Shown here: positions 35,282 to 43,924 of the stretch, one piece after another | How positions within the stretch are numbered: position 1 is the first letter of the stretch | Layout: every line of letters begins with the position of its first letter | DNA from: an uncultured Roseobacter sp. | GTDB taxonomy: Bacteria > Pseudomonadota > Alphaproteobacteria > Rhodobacterales > Rhodobacteraceae | DNA length: 64,000 nt | Direction of reading: 5' to 3' | Assembly: GCF_947491795.1 (NCBI RefSeq) | Contig: NZ_CANLKW010000001.1 | Coordinates: 1-64,000, forward strand | The notes under the pieces: generated by a model | The model's database searches: none | Told to the model about the DNA's origin: nothing | What the model saw: only the letters and a program-made list of their open reading frames with translations | Program-made: the position numbers and the translations under genes

Positions 35282-36278
35282 CCTCGCCGTTCTGGCCGCG
35301 GGTACGCACCAGGATCTGACTGTTTGAAAGGCGCTGTCACAGGCCGCGCGGTTGCCGGGCGCGTGGTTCGTGATGACTTGGCACGCCAGAACGCCCGGCA
35401 CTGCTCAGGCCTGCCGGCAGAAGGCGGGAAAAACGCCCGGAGGCTGCCGTGTCCGTCGCTACTGTTTGTTGGAGTGCAATGTTTCATGTGTTGCTGCAGC
35501 GGCTTACCGGGTGCAATTGGCGGCGATTGAACAGGACTATGCCGCTGCCCGGCCTGTCCTGAAAGGCCCGGGGAGCAGGGAAGCCTCATAGTCCAATTTT
35601 CAATTCCTGATCATTCTTCGATGATGGTAACCGTTTTTCAGTTCATGCCGGGATGTGCACAGGCTTCGCCAGGCTGGGAAACTGATTTCCGAGTGCGGTT
35701 CACAGGAAGACTATCGGCAAAGGTTTCCAGCGCGAGGGAGGGTCCGATAAATGATGGATGGCTCATTGTGCGGCAGAGCCAAGGCCAGCCAATACACCTG
35801 AACTCTTCAGATAACGCAGCGGATCACGTTGGCACGCGGATCGATGGTGGCTGCTTTCGTCCTCAAAACGACCGGTTTTTCAGATGCTGATCGTCACAGG
35901 CCACGCCTGACCGCCCGCGCGGGACGCAGGCTCACGAGGGTTCGTCAGGATTGAGCCAGCAAATGGCCTTCGCGCCGGGTCCGGCCGATGGCACCAGTTG
36001 GCACCTGATTTTGCAATCTTGCGCGAACGCAGCGCGATTCGGATGATTTGATGAGGGTGTTCGGACGCAGACTGTGTGTTTTCCTGGCGGGTCACGCTCA
36101 ACAGAACGGACCTGTCAGGTACAACGGATGTGCCAAAAAGAGTTACCGCCTGAAACCTGTTTGACCATGCCGGCCCGAGGGAGGGTTTCCAAAGGTATCT
36201 CAGACGCTGAAATCACATGCCCGGCCCTCTGGAACGGATTGTGCCAGGCATGGTGTTCGCACCGGACAGGCAGGTATC
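35282..36278. other. About 1 kb without a convincing gene
   Basis: Short open frames occur on both strands, but none has a good start, family resemblance or consistent codon use. Composition is uneven, with AT-richer patches (35590-35640, 36000-36060). A weak stem (GGCG...CGCC, about 35424-35439) lies downstream of the cyclase gene. The stretch may be degenerate former coding or insertion sequence, or hold unrecognised small RNAs; nothing in it can be named. Confidence 0.5.
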
Positions 36279-36878
36279 TTAACGCGGCACGCCGGTTTCC
36301 AGCGTTTCGCGCGCCATATCCGCCGCCAGCCTGTTGATCACGTCGCGCGGCGTGCCGCGCTGCAGCTCGACGCGCAGCGCTGATATATTGGCCTGGAAAC
36401 GCCGCGCCAGATGGTGCGGGTCGGCCTCCTGCGGCAGCTCGCCTGCGGCGCGGGCGGCTTCAAACCCGCGGGCGAACTCTGCGCACATCAGGTTCAGATA
36501 ATCCTGTGAGGCATGGGCAATTTTCGGATCGGTGGATGCCGTATCCACAAAGGTTTTCATCAGCATGCAGGCCCTGCGTGCGGGATCGTCCCGCGCCAGG
36601 TCAGCATAGTTCTGAAACTGTGCCGCCAGACCCGCCATGGGCGTTTCCGCCTCTTCCATCGCGGCGCGGAAGTTTTTGCGGGACGCCTGAAAATAGCGTT
36701 CTATCGCCAGCAGATAGAGGTTTTCCTTGCTTTCAAAAGCCGCATAGATGCTGCCCGGCTTCATATCCAGCGCAGATTCCAGATCCTTGAGAGAGGTCGC
36801 GTGATAGCCTTTGCGCCAGAAGACGGCCATGGCCGCGTCCAGCGCGGCATCCCGGTCGTAATTTGCGGCACGGGCCAT
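36279..36878 (-). CDS. TetR/AcrR-family regulator
   Basis: A 199-residue repressor. The N-terminal helix-turn-helix (about 10-55) shows the family pattern AALDAAMAVFWRKGYHATSL with the recognition helix region MKPGSIYAAFESKENLYLLA. The C-terminal half is the helical ligand-binding domain (YADLARDDPARRACMLMKTF), like the group that controls thiol or electrophile responses. It begins 4 nt after the DsbA-type gene, so both are one operon. It may act at the tandem palindromes before the AhpD-like gene (38406-38445), which is a guess from proximity. Confidence 0.88.
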   Translation of the reverse strand: MARAANYDRDAALDAAMAVFWRKGYHATSLKDLESALDMKPGSIYAAFESKENLYLLAIERYFQASRKNFRAAMEEAETPMAGLAAQFQNYADLARDDPARRACMLMKTFVDTASTDPKIAHASQDYLNLMCAEFARGFEAARAAGELPQEADPHHLARRFQANISALRVELQRGTPRDVINRLAADMARETLETGVPR

Positions 36879-36882
36879 GTCT

Positions 36883-37527
36883 TCAGCCTTTCATAGCAGC
36901 CAGCTGGGCAAGGATGTTGGTATAGTTCTCCACGCCCTGAGCCCCGGTGACAAGGTGTTTGCGGTCAAACACCACCGCAGGCACCCCGGTAATGCCCTGT
37001 TGTTGCCAGAACATTTCCTCCTCGCGCACATCCTTTGCATAGCGCTGGTCGGCCAGCACCTGCAAAGCCTCGTCACGGTCCAGCCCGGTTTCAGCGGCGA
37101 TATCGGCCAGCACGGCATGATCGGACAGGTTGCGCTGATCGGTGAAATGAGCGGCAAAAAGCGCTTGTTTGAGATCGTGTTTGCGCCCGGTTGTTCCCGC
37201 CCAGTGCAGCAGCTGATGGGTGTCAAATGTGTTGTGCATCCAGGAATCTTCCGACCAGGCGAATTCAAATCCCAGATCCCGGCCCAGTGCCGCCATCTGC
37301 CGGCGCGACTGTTCGGACTGCTCGGGCGTGCTGCCGTATTTCTCCTGGATGTGCTCGCGGGTGTTCTGGCCCTCCGCTGGCATCTGCGGGTTCAGCTCGA
37401 ACGGATGCCAGGTGATCTCACAGGCGGTACCGGTGGCTTCAAGCGCCTGGGAAAGCTGGCGGTAACCGATGACGCACCAGGGGCACATCACGTCGGACAC
37501 AATGTCAATCTGCAGGGGTTCGGTCAT
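36883..37527 (-). CDS. DsbA-family oxidoreductase (FrnE-like)
   Basis: A 214-residue cytosolic thioredoxin-fold protein. The active site is Cys15-Pro-Trp-Cys18 in DVMCPWCVIG, followed by the helical insertion and the cis-proline segment GVPAVVFDRKHLVTGAQ. There is no signal peptide, as in FrnE and the 2-hydroxychromene-2-carboxylate isomerase group, so it acts in the cytoplasm, plausibly in disulfide or oxidative stress handling. GGAGGG lies 8 nt before the ATG at 37527. It is cotranscribed with the TetR gene that follows. An AhpD-like peroxidase-type gene is next upstream on the same strand. Confidence 0.9.
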   Translation of the reverse strand: MTEPLQIDIVSDVMCPWCVIGYRQLSQALEATGTACEITWHPFELNPQMPAEGQNTREHIQEKYGSTPEQSEQSRRQMAALGRDLGFEFAWSEDSWMHNTFDTHQLLHWAGTTGRKHDLKQALFAAHFTDQRNLSDHAVLADIAAETGLDRDEALQVLADQRYAKDVREEEMFWQQQGITGVPAVVFDRKHLVTGAQGVENYTNILAQLAAMKG

Positions 37528-37779
37528 TTCAGGGCCCTCCGTTCGTGGCGTAATACAGGATCGTCGCCGGGTTGCCAAAAACACAGTACTGTGAGCCGGA
37601 CCGCCGGTGGACAGGGTTATTCGGGCGCGCGGCGCTGTGCAGCCCCGGTGTGGGTATTTCAGGCCCCGCCCGTGAAAGCGGCGCCTGAATGGAGTTGTAT
37701 TGCGGCGGGCAGCAGGGCCATGACCGCCAGCGGAGCGAGCGGTGCGTGTGCCAAAGAAGGCATCCGCGCCAGCGCTGCG

Positions 37780-38349
37780 TTATTCCGCGGCGGTGGCCGG
37801 TTTTCTTTCCCAGGCGAATTTCTGGAAAATCTGGTCCACCGGGGTTTTTGCAAAGTGGTTTGTGTAGTTCGACATCAGTTTTTGTGCCGCGCCCAGAATG
37901 ATCTCCAGAATGTTGGTCTCGGAATAACCCGCATCCAGAAAGGCCTGAGTTTCCGCATCAGACACAAACCCGCGGTCCCGGATCAGCGCCAGTGTAAATC
38001 TGCGCAGCGCTTCGAGCTTTGCTGTCGGCAGCGGTGTTTCATTGCGCAGCGCGTCTGTGACTGCGTCGTCAACCTTCATCATCTTTGCGATGCCGGTGTG
38101 GGCGGGCACACAGTAATGACAGTCGCTCTCGACGTTGATGGTTTGCCAGACCACGGTTTTTTCCTCGTCCGTGAAAGAGGTGGCGAGGAATTGCTGGTGT
38201 GCAAAGTTGTAGGCGGCGAGCAGCGGCGGCGCGTCTGCCATTGTGCCGTGCAGGCCTGGAATGCGGCCGTTGTTTTTCAGGGATGTTTCCAGAAGCGGCC
38301 TGGCGGCTTCGGGTGCGGTTTCGATGGCGTGAATAGGGAAGGTGGCCAT
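37780..38349 (-). CDS. Carboxymuconolactone-decarboxylase/AhpD-like protein
   Basis: A 189-residue all-helical protein of the CMD/AhpD superfamily. It keeps the redox-type catalytic pattern of AhpD: Glu74, Cys77, Cys80 and His84 (ESDCHYCVPAHT). Members with the CXXC pair reduce peroxides or relay electrons; decarboxylase members lack it. AAAGGA precedes the ATG at 38349. Two tandem palindromic operators lie 57-96 bp upstream, so expression is tightly controlled. The DsbA-type and TetR genes follow on the same strand after 252 nt, in which I see no gene. Confidence 0.88.
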   Translation of the reverse strand: MATFPIHAIETAPEAARPLLETSLKNNGRIPGLHGTMADAPPLLAAYNFAHQQFLATSFTDEEKTVVWQTINVESDCHYCVPAHTGIAKMMKVDDAVTDALRNETPLPTAKLEALRRFTLALIRDRGFVSDAETQAFLDAGYSETNILEIILGAAQKLMSNYTNHFAKTPVDQIFQKFAWERKPATAAE

Positions 38350-38405
38350 GATCTGTCCTTTTCTGAGAGGGGTAGGTCTTGTCTGTGGGCATGAGATAGG
38401 GAGAT

Positions 38406-38445
38406 TTGAGTGAATGCTCAAGAATATTATTGAACGATCACTCAA
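38406..38445. promoter_or_regulatory. Two tandem 16-bp palindromic operators upstream of the AhpD-like gene
   Basis: TTGAGTGAATGCTCAA (38406-38421) and TTGAACGATCACTCAA (38430-38445) are imperfect inverted repeats of one consensus. The outer arms TTTGAGTGA and TCACTCAAA are perfect reverse complements of each other across the pair. Centres are 24 bp apart, a little over two helical turns, which suits cooperative binding of two dimers. TetR regulators use sites of this size. The protein that binds is not known; the TetR gene at 36279 is the nearest candidate. Confidence 0.65.
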
Positions 38446-38898
38446 ATGTGAGATCGCCCGCACAGGCTGCCGGTATGACCCGAAGGGCAGCAGGACCGCG
38501 TTGGGACTTCCGGGCGGGCGCATCACTGTTTTGGCGGGGGAGCGTATCAGAGCCGGGGCGCGCGGGTTTGGGAGCTGATGCCCATCGAAAGCCGAGAGGA
38601 ACGGGACGTGTCACCAGTGGAAGAAAGGGCCTGTCAGCCGCCGGCAGAAGCCCGAAGTCTTTGACAGACTGTCCTGCAGAGCCTGGTCCAAGCCATTAAA
38701 AACACTGTTTCCACGATCCCGAAACAATGACACCAAACCGCCACAATTCCTTTTTTACAGGCCTTTGGAAAACCTGGTTTCCCGTTCCGGGCGAACTTCG
38801 TAAGTGGTTAACAAACAGCAAAAAATTTAATCGTTGTCTGCAGGTTTTTGGGCCGGTACACGGGTGGGCACAAAAAGATTGAACCAGGGATACATGAA
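38446..38898. other. Intergenic stretch before the VPLPA-CTERM gene
   Basis: No credible gene is seen; an open frame from 38406 to 38699 is rich in Arg, Gly and Pro without family likeness. From about 38700 the DNA becomes AT-rich (TTTTTTACAGG, GTGGTTAACAAACAGCAAAAAATTTAATCG as separate pieces near 38750-38835), which suits the promoter of the surface-protein gene starting at 38899. Confidence 0.5.
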
Positions 38899-40290
38899 GT
38901 GAACAGAAAGATTTTTGCGAGCGGCCTGACCGCATTATTGAGTACAACAGTTATCGGAACGCAGCTGCAGGCTGAAACGGTGTCATCACCGGATATTTTC
39001 CAGATCGGGGTCTCCGGCCTTGCGATCCAGCAGGATATCCTCGTAACCGGCGTTGGTGCGCCCTGGTATCAGGATCCGGAAACCGGCGATTTCATCTTTT
39101 TTGACGAATACAGCCGCATCCTTAACGAGGAAGCCAACGTCTTTGACCCCGACCAGATTCCGACCAGCCCGATTGGCGCGGATTCGGTTGTTTCCAGCAC
39201 GGCCTCGCTGACCGGGGCGTGGACTTTTGATGCCAGTGTTCTGGCGCAGGACCTCACGGTGTTCACCGATCAGGACGGCACAGAGCTGGGCACATCCGAC
39301 CAGGTATCGACGTTCCGCGTGACACGTGACGGCGAAACGGTGGGCGGTGGCACCACGGGTTCAACGTCTGTGTTTGTGGCAAACAACGTAGTTGTGGGCA
39401 CGCGCGGCGAAACACTCGACCTGATCGCAATCGTCGCCGGGCGCTCGCCCGGGTTTGATTTCGATTCCGGCATGCCCGGCTCCAGCGGTGTGCAGCTTGT
39501 CCTGAGCGGTGGCCCGGACTGGTTCGAGGATGCAGCCGGGGCGATTCCCGATTTCAGTGAAGTCATCATCGGTGCCGCGGACTATGAGGAATATGTCTTT
39601 GGCGAATTCACTGATGACGAAGGGGTGCGTCAGTCGGTTCCGCTCTACGAAGAACGTATCGTTGGCGCCATTACGTCGGGTGATCAGATCTTTATCAATC
39701 AGTTCGGCGCCGCAGACGGATCGTCCGAAACATCGCCGCTGCTGCCCACGGGTTCGGCAACGGTCACGGATGGTGATGATGGTGAGCCGCTGAGCAACCC
39801 GGTTTTCGGCTTTGACGTGGCAGGGGCAACAGCTGTGGATGTGGATGGGGTGGACATTGTGTTTGTCGACCCGCTGATTGCTGTCGGCTATACCTATGAG
39901 CTGACAGGTGCCGGCGAAATCCTTGGCATTCTGGCACCGACACTGGCTGCTGTGGGTGATGCGGACGGCTATCTCGTAACGGCAAACGGTGTTACTTTTC
40001 GCATCGAGCCCGGCGAATACTATGCCTTTGCAGACAATGGCGTTTTGGGCGCAGTCACATCGCTGCTGCTGTCGGACATTGATCCGTCTCTGATGATTGA
40101 TCCGGCAGATGCCACGACATTTGTCGCGGGTTTTGCTTTTGCGGGTGAGGATTCGACAACCGGCTTTACGCAACAGGCGACTGTGGTGGACACGGATGTG
40201 GCACCGGTGCCGCTGCCTGCCGGCATGTCGCTGATGCTGGGTGCGATGGCGCTGCTGGGCGGTGCAAAGCTGCGTCGCCGCCAGGCATGA
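38899..40290 (+). CDS. VPLPA-CTERM sorted surface or secreted protein
   Basis: A 463-residue protein with an N-terminal signal peptide (KIFASGLTALLSTTVIG, cleavage near QAE) and a C-terminal sorting tail: VPLPAGMSL followed by a short hydrophobic helix and the basic end KLRRRQA. The tail matches VPLPA-CTERM, the signal recognised in roseobacters by a dedicated exosortase (XrtD type), which processes the protein at the membrane. The body is acidic, rich in Asp, Thr, Val and Gly, and predicted to be beta-rich; no catalytic motif is seen. The start is GTG at 38899, 8 nt after AGGGA. It overlaps the next gene by 4 nt. Function unknown; often associated with matrix polysaccharide production. Confidence 0.85.
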   Translation: MNRKIFASGLTALLSTTVIGTQLQAETVSSPDIFQIGVSGLAIQQDILVTGVGAPWYQDPETGDFIFFDEYSRILNEEANVFDPDQIPTSPIGADSVVSSTASLTGAWTFDASVLAQDLTVFTDQDGTELGTSDQVSTFRVTRDGETVGGGTTGSTSVFVANNVVVGTRGETLDLIAIVAGRSPGFDFDSGMPGSSGVQLVLSGGPDWFEDAAGAIPDFSEVIIGAADYEEYVFGEFTDDEGVRQSVPLYEERIVGAITSGDQIFINQFGAADGSSETSPLLPTGSATVTDGDDGEPLSNPVFGFDVAGATAVDVDGVDIVFVDPLIAVGYTYELTGAGEILGILAPTLAAVGDADGYLVTANGVTFRIEPGEYYAFADNGVLGAVTSLLLSDIDPSLMIDPADATTFVAGFAFAGEDSTTGFTQQATVVDTDVAPVPLPAGMSLMLGAMALLGGAKLRRRQA

Positions 40291-40856
40291 TCCGCAGTAT
40301 ACTCTGTGCAACACTGCTGAGCGCGGGCGTTTTTTCGCCCGCGTTTGCCGCCGGGACGGACGGATCCTATGCTGTTGAAGGCCCGGGCAGTCTGACCTGT
40401 GACCGGGTGACGGCCCTGACGGCTGGCAGCAGCGACCAGCGCGATCTGGCGCTGTGGCTGTCGGGTTACATCACCGCACACAACCGTCTTTTGCCCGAGA
40501 CTTTTGACCTGACACCCTGGCAGACGCCGTCGACGCTGCTGGCGCTGATGATCCAGTATTGTACCGCCAATCCCGGGGCCACCGCCGAGGTCGCCTCGCA
40601 GGAACTGATTGCTTACCTGATGCCGGACCGCCTGGCAGAGACATCACAGACGGTCATGCAGCGGACGGATGAAAAAGTCACCGTGCTTTATGAGCAGGTC
40701 CTGGAACGGGCCATTGCTGCCCTCACGGCAGCGGGGACGCCTGTGGACCCGCAGACCGGCGATTTCGCAGCCGCGGTGCGGCGTTTTCAGAAACAGTCCG
40801 GCCTGCCAGAGACGGGTGCCTTTGACCAGGCCACGCTGGCGCTGTTGCTGCAATAA
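40287..40856 (+). CDS. Secreted protein with C-terminal peptidoglycan-binding domain
   Basis: A 189-residue protein. A signal peptide (residues 1-21, cleavage after AFA) precedes an Hde/Rap-type helical segment (about 40-100; LALWLSGYITAHNRLLP and IQYCTANPG, with two cysteines). The last 55 residues form a peptidoglycan_binding_1-like unit, PQTGDFAAAVRRFQKQSGLPETGAFDQATL in overlapping pieces. It should reside in the periplasm and hold murein. The ATG overlaps the VPLPA-CTERM stop (ATGA), so the two are translated together and may work together in anchoring material at the cell wall. Confidence 0.75.
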   Translation: MIRSILCATLLSAGVFSPAFAAGTDGSYAVEGPGSLTCDRVTALTAGSSDQRDLALWLSGYITAHNRLLPETFDLTPWQTPSTLLALMIQYCTANPGATAEVASQELIAYLMPDRLAETSQTVMQRTDEKVTVLYEQVLERAIAALTAAGTPVDPQTGDFAAAVRRFQKQSGLPETGAFDQATLALLLQ

Positions 40857-40979
40857 GCGAGACCTCTGTCCGGTTGAAATCGGGCGGTTACGGGCATGTT
40901 GTGTGGTTCTCGAGCGGGCAGGGGCCTTGCTGGGGTCACCCCAAACGGTGAGCGGATCACAGCCCTGCCGACCAGGCGC

Positions 40980-41450
40980 TCAGACCGTTTCCAGCCGGTA
41001 CTTGAGGAAAGCCGCACCGTCATAGGTCACCTCTCCCACAAACACCGCGCCCAGCCTGCCAAGCGCGCTTAGGTTCCGGCGCGAAGGCGGCAGCAGAAAG
41101 GTCACAAAAGGAATACGCGCATCCGCAATGGCAAAGTCGATCGCCTTTTTCGAAATGCGCGCGCCAAGTCCAAAAGCGTCCGGTCGGAGAACGAGGCCGT
41201 AGTCCCACTCATCTGCTTCCTTCTGAAAACCGCCCCAACCGATGTATTTTGTGTCTGACAGGATGGCCCAGTGGCCGAGACCGTCACGGTCCCAGCAGGC
41301 CTCCTTGGTGTTCACGAAGTCCCGTGCTTTTGCAGTATCCCATTCAAAGTCCAACAAAGGCATATGCGCAGCTACACGCGGGTCGGACATATGCGCGACG
41401 ATGTCCGCCGGATCTGTCTGGGTCAGCCTGGTAAAGCGGATCTGGGGCAT
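40980..41450 (-). CDS. GNAT-family N-acetyltransferase
   Basis: A 156-residue acetyltransferase. The core strands and acetyl-CoA segment are visible from HWAILSDTKYIGWGGFQ to GLGARISKKAIDFAIADAR (about 60-112). The C-terminal part (NLSALGRLGAVFVGEVTYDG) is in the style of the RimJ/RimL-like group, which acetylates protein N-termini or small amines. Substrate unknown. A 3-nt gap separates it from the small open frame upstream on the same strand. Confidence 0.85.
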   Translation of the reverse strand: MPQIRFTRLTQTDPADIVAHMSDPRVAAHMPLLDFEWDTAKARDFVNTKEACWDRDGLGHWAILSDTKYIGWGGFQKEADEWDYGLVLRPDAFGLGARISKKAIDFAIADARIPFVTFLLPPSRRNLSALGRLGAVFVGEVTYDGAAFLKYRLETV

Positions 41451-41453
41451 TGG

Positions 41454-41807
41454 TCAGCTGTTCCTGTGTGTTTGTCGTCCGCTTAGATACATCTGTGCTT
41501 CCTTCCGGACAATGGCGGATGGGGTGGGAGCGTTTCGCCAATCATCCACGCAGTCATTCGGCTGGTATATACTGCTGAATTTCGGCACCAGTCGCAGCGC
41601 TATCGCCTCATAACTTCCCCAGCAACCCATACTGATCAGGACCGCAGGGACTTTGTGGACGCCTGCGCAGTTACCGGAGCCCTTCCCCGGCGGGAAAACG
41701 GCAAGATATCTTTGATCAAAACCTTTTTTGAATGACAGCCAGAAAAGATCTCCCCCTTTGTACGACAGGGACGTGCCATAATACCCGTCATCAAAGAACT
41801 TCAGCAA
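41454..41807 (-). CDS. Hypothetical protein, possibly a remnant
   Basis: A 117-residue frame opening with TTG at 41807; a TAG two codons earlier in the same frame leaves no better start. It contains two cysteines and an aromatic-rich N-terminal half (DDGYYGTSLSYKGGDLFWL). It resembles no family I know. It lies 3 nt upstream of the GNAT gene on the same strand and could be translated with it, but the poor start and the AT-richer composition make a truncated or foreign fragment about as likely as a real gene. Confidence 0.4.
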   Translation of the reverse strand: MLKFFDDGYYGTSLSYKGGDLFWLSFKKGFDQRYLAVFPPGKGSGNCAGVHKVPAVLISMGCWGSYEAIALRLVPKFSSIYQPNDCVDDWRNAPTPSAIVRKEAQMYLSGRQTHRNS

Positions 41808-41991
41808 TTCCTATATATCGGGGAGCTGGCCGCAAGACCTTGGTATCAACGCCCATCAGCACACCCTCCCGACACCGGAACGACCCGATTCCGCGCCCAA
41901 AAGTGTGGACACAACGGATGCTAACCCATTGCGCCGTATACCGACCCATGGGCGCGTGTGGACATAAAAGGTGTAGTGAAAACAATAGTTT

Positions 41992-42066
41992 TGGCAGCCC
42001 GTAGGGGAATCGAACCCCTCTTTCCAGGTTGAAAACCTGGCGTCCTAACCGATAGACGAACGGGCC
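41992..42066 (-). tRNA. tRNA-Glu (anticodon UUC)
   Basis: A 75-nt cloverleaf with encoded CCA (complement of TGG at 41992-41994). Acceptor arms GGCCCGT and ACGGGCT pair with one G-U; the anticodon stem CCAGG/CCTGG holds loop TTTTCAA, giving anticodon TTC. The T-arm GGGGTTCGATTCCCC and the D-arm GGTTAGGAC are intact. The flank at its 3' end (41451-41991) is less GC-rich than the surroundings. Confidence 0.96.
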
Positions 42067-42159
42067 ACTGGTGCTGTGAGCGGTTGATTAGGCAATCCGG
42101 CGCGGGGGCGCAAGCGGAAATTTCATCACCGTGCAAGAAACTTTAACACATCTGCGGTG

Positions 42160-43899
42160 TCAGGCGGGGGCGGCATCGTCCAGGCGCAGCTGAACGCTCT
42201 GACGCCCGCGCCAGGTGTTCACATCCAGCTTTCCTGCGAGGTGAAAACGCGCGCCGCCGTGCTCTAGCAGAGCCGGGCCGAGCGGGCCGTCAAATGCGCC
42301 AAAGGCGATGGCATCCATGGTCGGCCCGGTGCTGTCGCCAAAGCTGATCTTGAGATGTGTGTCGCCCACCCGGCGGGCAAACCGGATGGCCATATCCGCA
42401 AATGCAAAGCGTGGCGCGGGGGCACCGGCGCCATAAGGTCCCGCGGCCTCCAGCTGCTCGGTCAGCTCGACCGTCGCGGCAGCGGGCATCAAAAGCCCGT
42501 CGAGCCGCAGATCAGCCGGGCCCGCAAGGTGCGCGCCCTGCTTTTCCAAAAGCTCGCACAGACGTTCCATCGCGGCTTCGATCCTGTCTTCTGCCACGGT
42601 CAGACCGGCAGCCATCCTGTGCCCGCCGCCTTTGACGAGCAGTCCCTCGGCCGCAAGACGCTGGATCGGCTGGCCCAGATCAACGCCCGAGACCGACCGG
42701 CCCGATCCTTTGCCGATACCGTCCTCCAGCCCGATCACGATGCTGGGCCGGTTGGAGAATTCCTTGAGCCGTGCGGCGACAATGCCCACCACGCCGGGGT
42801 GCCAGCCCGGACCAGCAGCCCATACCAGGCCACGATCCAGCCCGCGCGCCTCGGCCTGCTCCAGCGCTGCGGCGCGCACCGAGACCTCGATGTCGCGCCG
42901 TTCGGTGTTCAGCCCGTCGAGCCGTTCGGCCAGGGCTGCGGCTTCGTGCGGATCATCAGTTGCCAGCAGACGCGCGCCCAGATCCGCAGCACCAATACGG
43001 CCGCCGGCATTCACACGCGGCCCCATCAGATAACCCAGATGATAGGCCGCGGGACGGGTATCCATGCGGGCCACATCCGCCAGTGCGGCGAGGCCCACGC
43101 GCCCGCGACCGGCCATGACACGCAGCCCCTGCCGGACAAAGGCGCGGTTCACACCGATAAGGGGGGCCACATCTGCAACCGTTGCCAGGGCCACCAGATC
43201 CAGCATATCCATCAGATCAGGGCCCCGGGCGCCGCGCGCGCGCAGCTGACGCCCCAGTTCCACCAGCATCAGGAAAACGACTGCGGCGGCACAGAGATGA
43301 GCGAGATCGCTGCTTTCATCCTGTCGGTTCGGGTTCACGACAGCCAGAGCCTCGGGCAGGGTCTCTCCGCCCAGGTGGTGGTCGAGAATGATCACATCCG
43401 CCCCGCGCGCGGCGGCAACCGGACCGTGCGAGAGAGTGCCGCAGTCCACGCAGACGATCAGATCATGCTGTGCCGCGAGCTCGGCCATGGCGGTGTCGTT
43501 GGGCCCGTAGCCTTCGTCGATCCGGTCAGGGACATAGAGCGTGGCCGTCAGGCCCATGGCCCGCAGCCAGACGATCAGCAGTGCCGCAGAGCTGCCACCG
43601 TCCACGTCATAGTCCGCAAAAACGGCGATCCTTTCGCGGCGGTCCACAGCTGCAAGAAACCGCGTGGCGGCCTTTTCCATGTCGCGCAGGCTGCGCGGGT
43701 CGGGCAGCAGATCACGCAGGGCAGGGGCGAGAAAGGCCGTGGTCTCCTCTGCTGCGACACCCCGGCGGGCCAGGACATGGCACAAAGGGCCGGGCAGGCC
43801 GGTCTGCTGGGTCAGTGCTTCGGCCGCACGGGCGTGCTCGGGCGCGGGGCCCACCCAGCGCCGTCCGGTCAGCGAGGTCCCGACGTTCAGAAAGCTCAC
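42160..43899 (-). CDS. recJ: Single-stranded-DNA-specific exonuclease RecJ
   Basis: A 579-residue 5'-3' exonuclease acting on single-stranded DNA in recombination and mismatch repair. The DHH-family metal motifs are present: FADYDVDGGSSAALL (motif I, about 99-113), CVDCGTL, and ILDHHLGGE (motif III). The DHHA1 RNA/ssDNA-binding region follows with VKGGGHRMAAG, and an OB-fold is C-terminal. Length is normal. It is the last gene of the minus-strand series hom-glpX-recJ, with 25 nt between it and glpX, so it is probably cotranscribed. Confidence 0.95.
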   Translation of the reverse strand: MSFLNVGTSLTGRRWVGPAPEHARAAEALTQQTGLPGPLCHVLARRGVAAEETTAFLAPALRDLLPDPRSLRDMEKAATRFLAAVDRRERIAVFADYDVDGGSSAALLIVWLRAMGLTATLYVPDRIDEGYGPNDTAMAELAAQHDLIVCVDCGTLSHGPVAAARGADVIILDHHLGGETLPEALAVVNPNRQDESSDLAHLCAAAVVFLMLVELGRQLRARGARGPDLMDMLDLVALATVADVAPLIGVNRAFVRQGLRVMAGRGRVGLAALADVARMDTRPAAYHLGYLMGPRVNAGGRIGAADLGARLLATDDPHEAAALAERLDGLNTERRDIEVSVRAAALEQAEARGLDRGLVWAAGPGWHPGVVGIVAARLKEFSNRPSIVIGLEDGIGKGSGRSVSGVDLGQPIQRLAAEGLLVKGGGHRMAAGLTVAEDRIEAAMERLCELLEKQGAHLAGPADLRLDGLLMPAAATVELTEQLEAAGPYGAGAPAPRFAFADMAIRFARRVGDTHLKISFGDSTGPTMDAIAFGAFDGPLGPALLEHGGARFHLAGKLDVNTWRGRQSVQLRLDDAAPA

Positions 43900-43924
43900 T
43901 GATGCCCCCGCGCGGTCACCCGGT

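Noticed and set aside
38406..38699. A 97-residue reading frame upstream of the VPLPA-CTERM gene
   Set aside because: It overlaps the tandem operators, is dominated by Arg, Gly, Pro and Ser, and has no plausible ribosome site.
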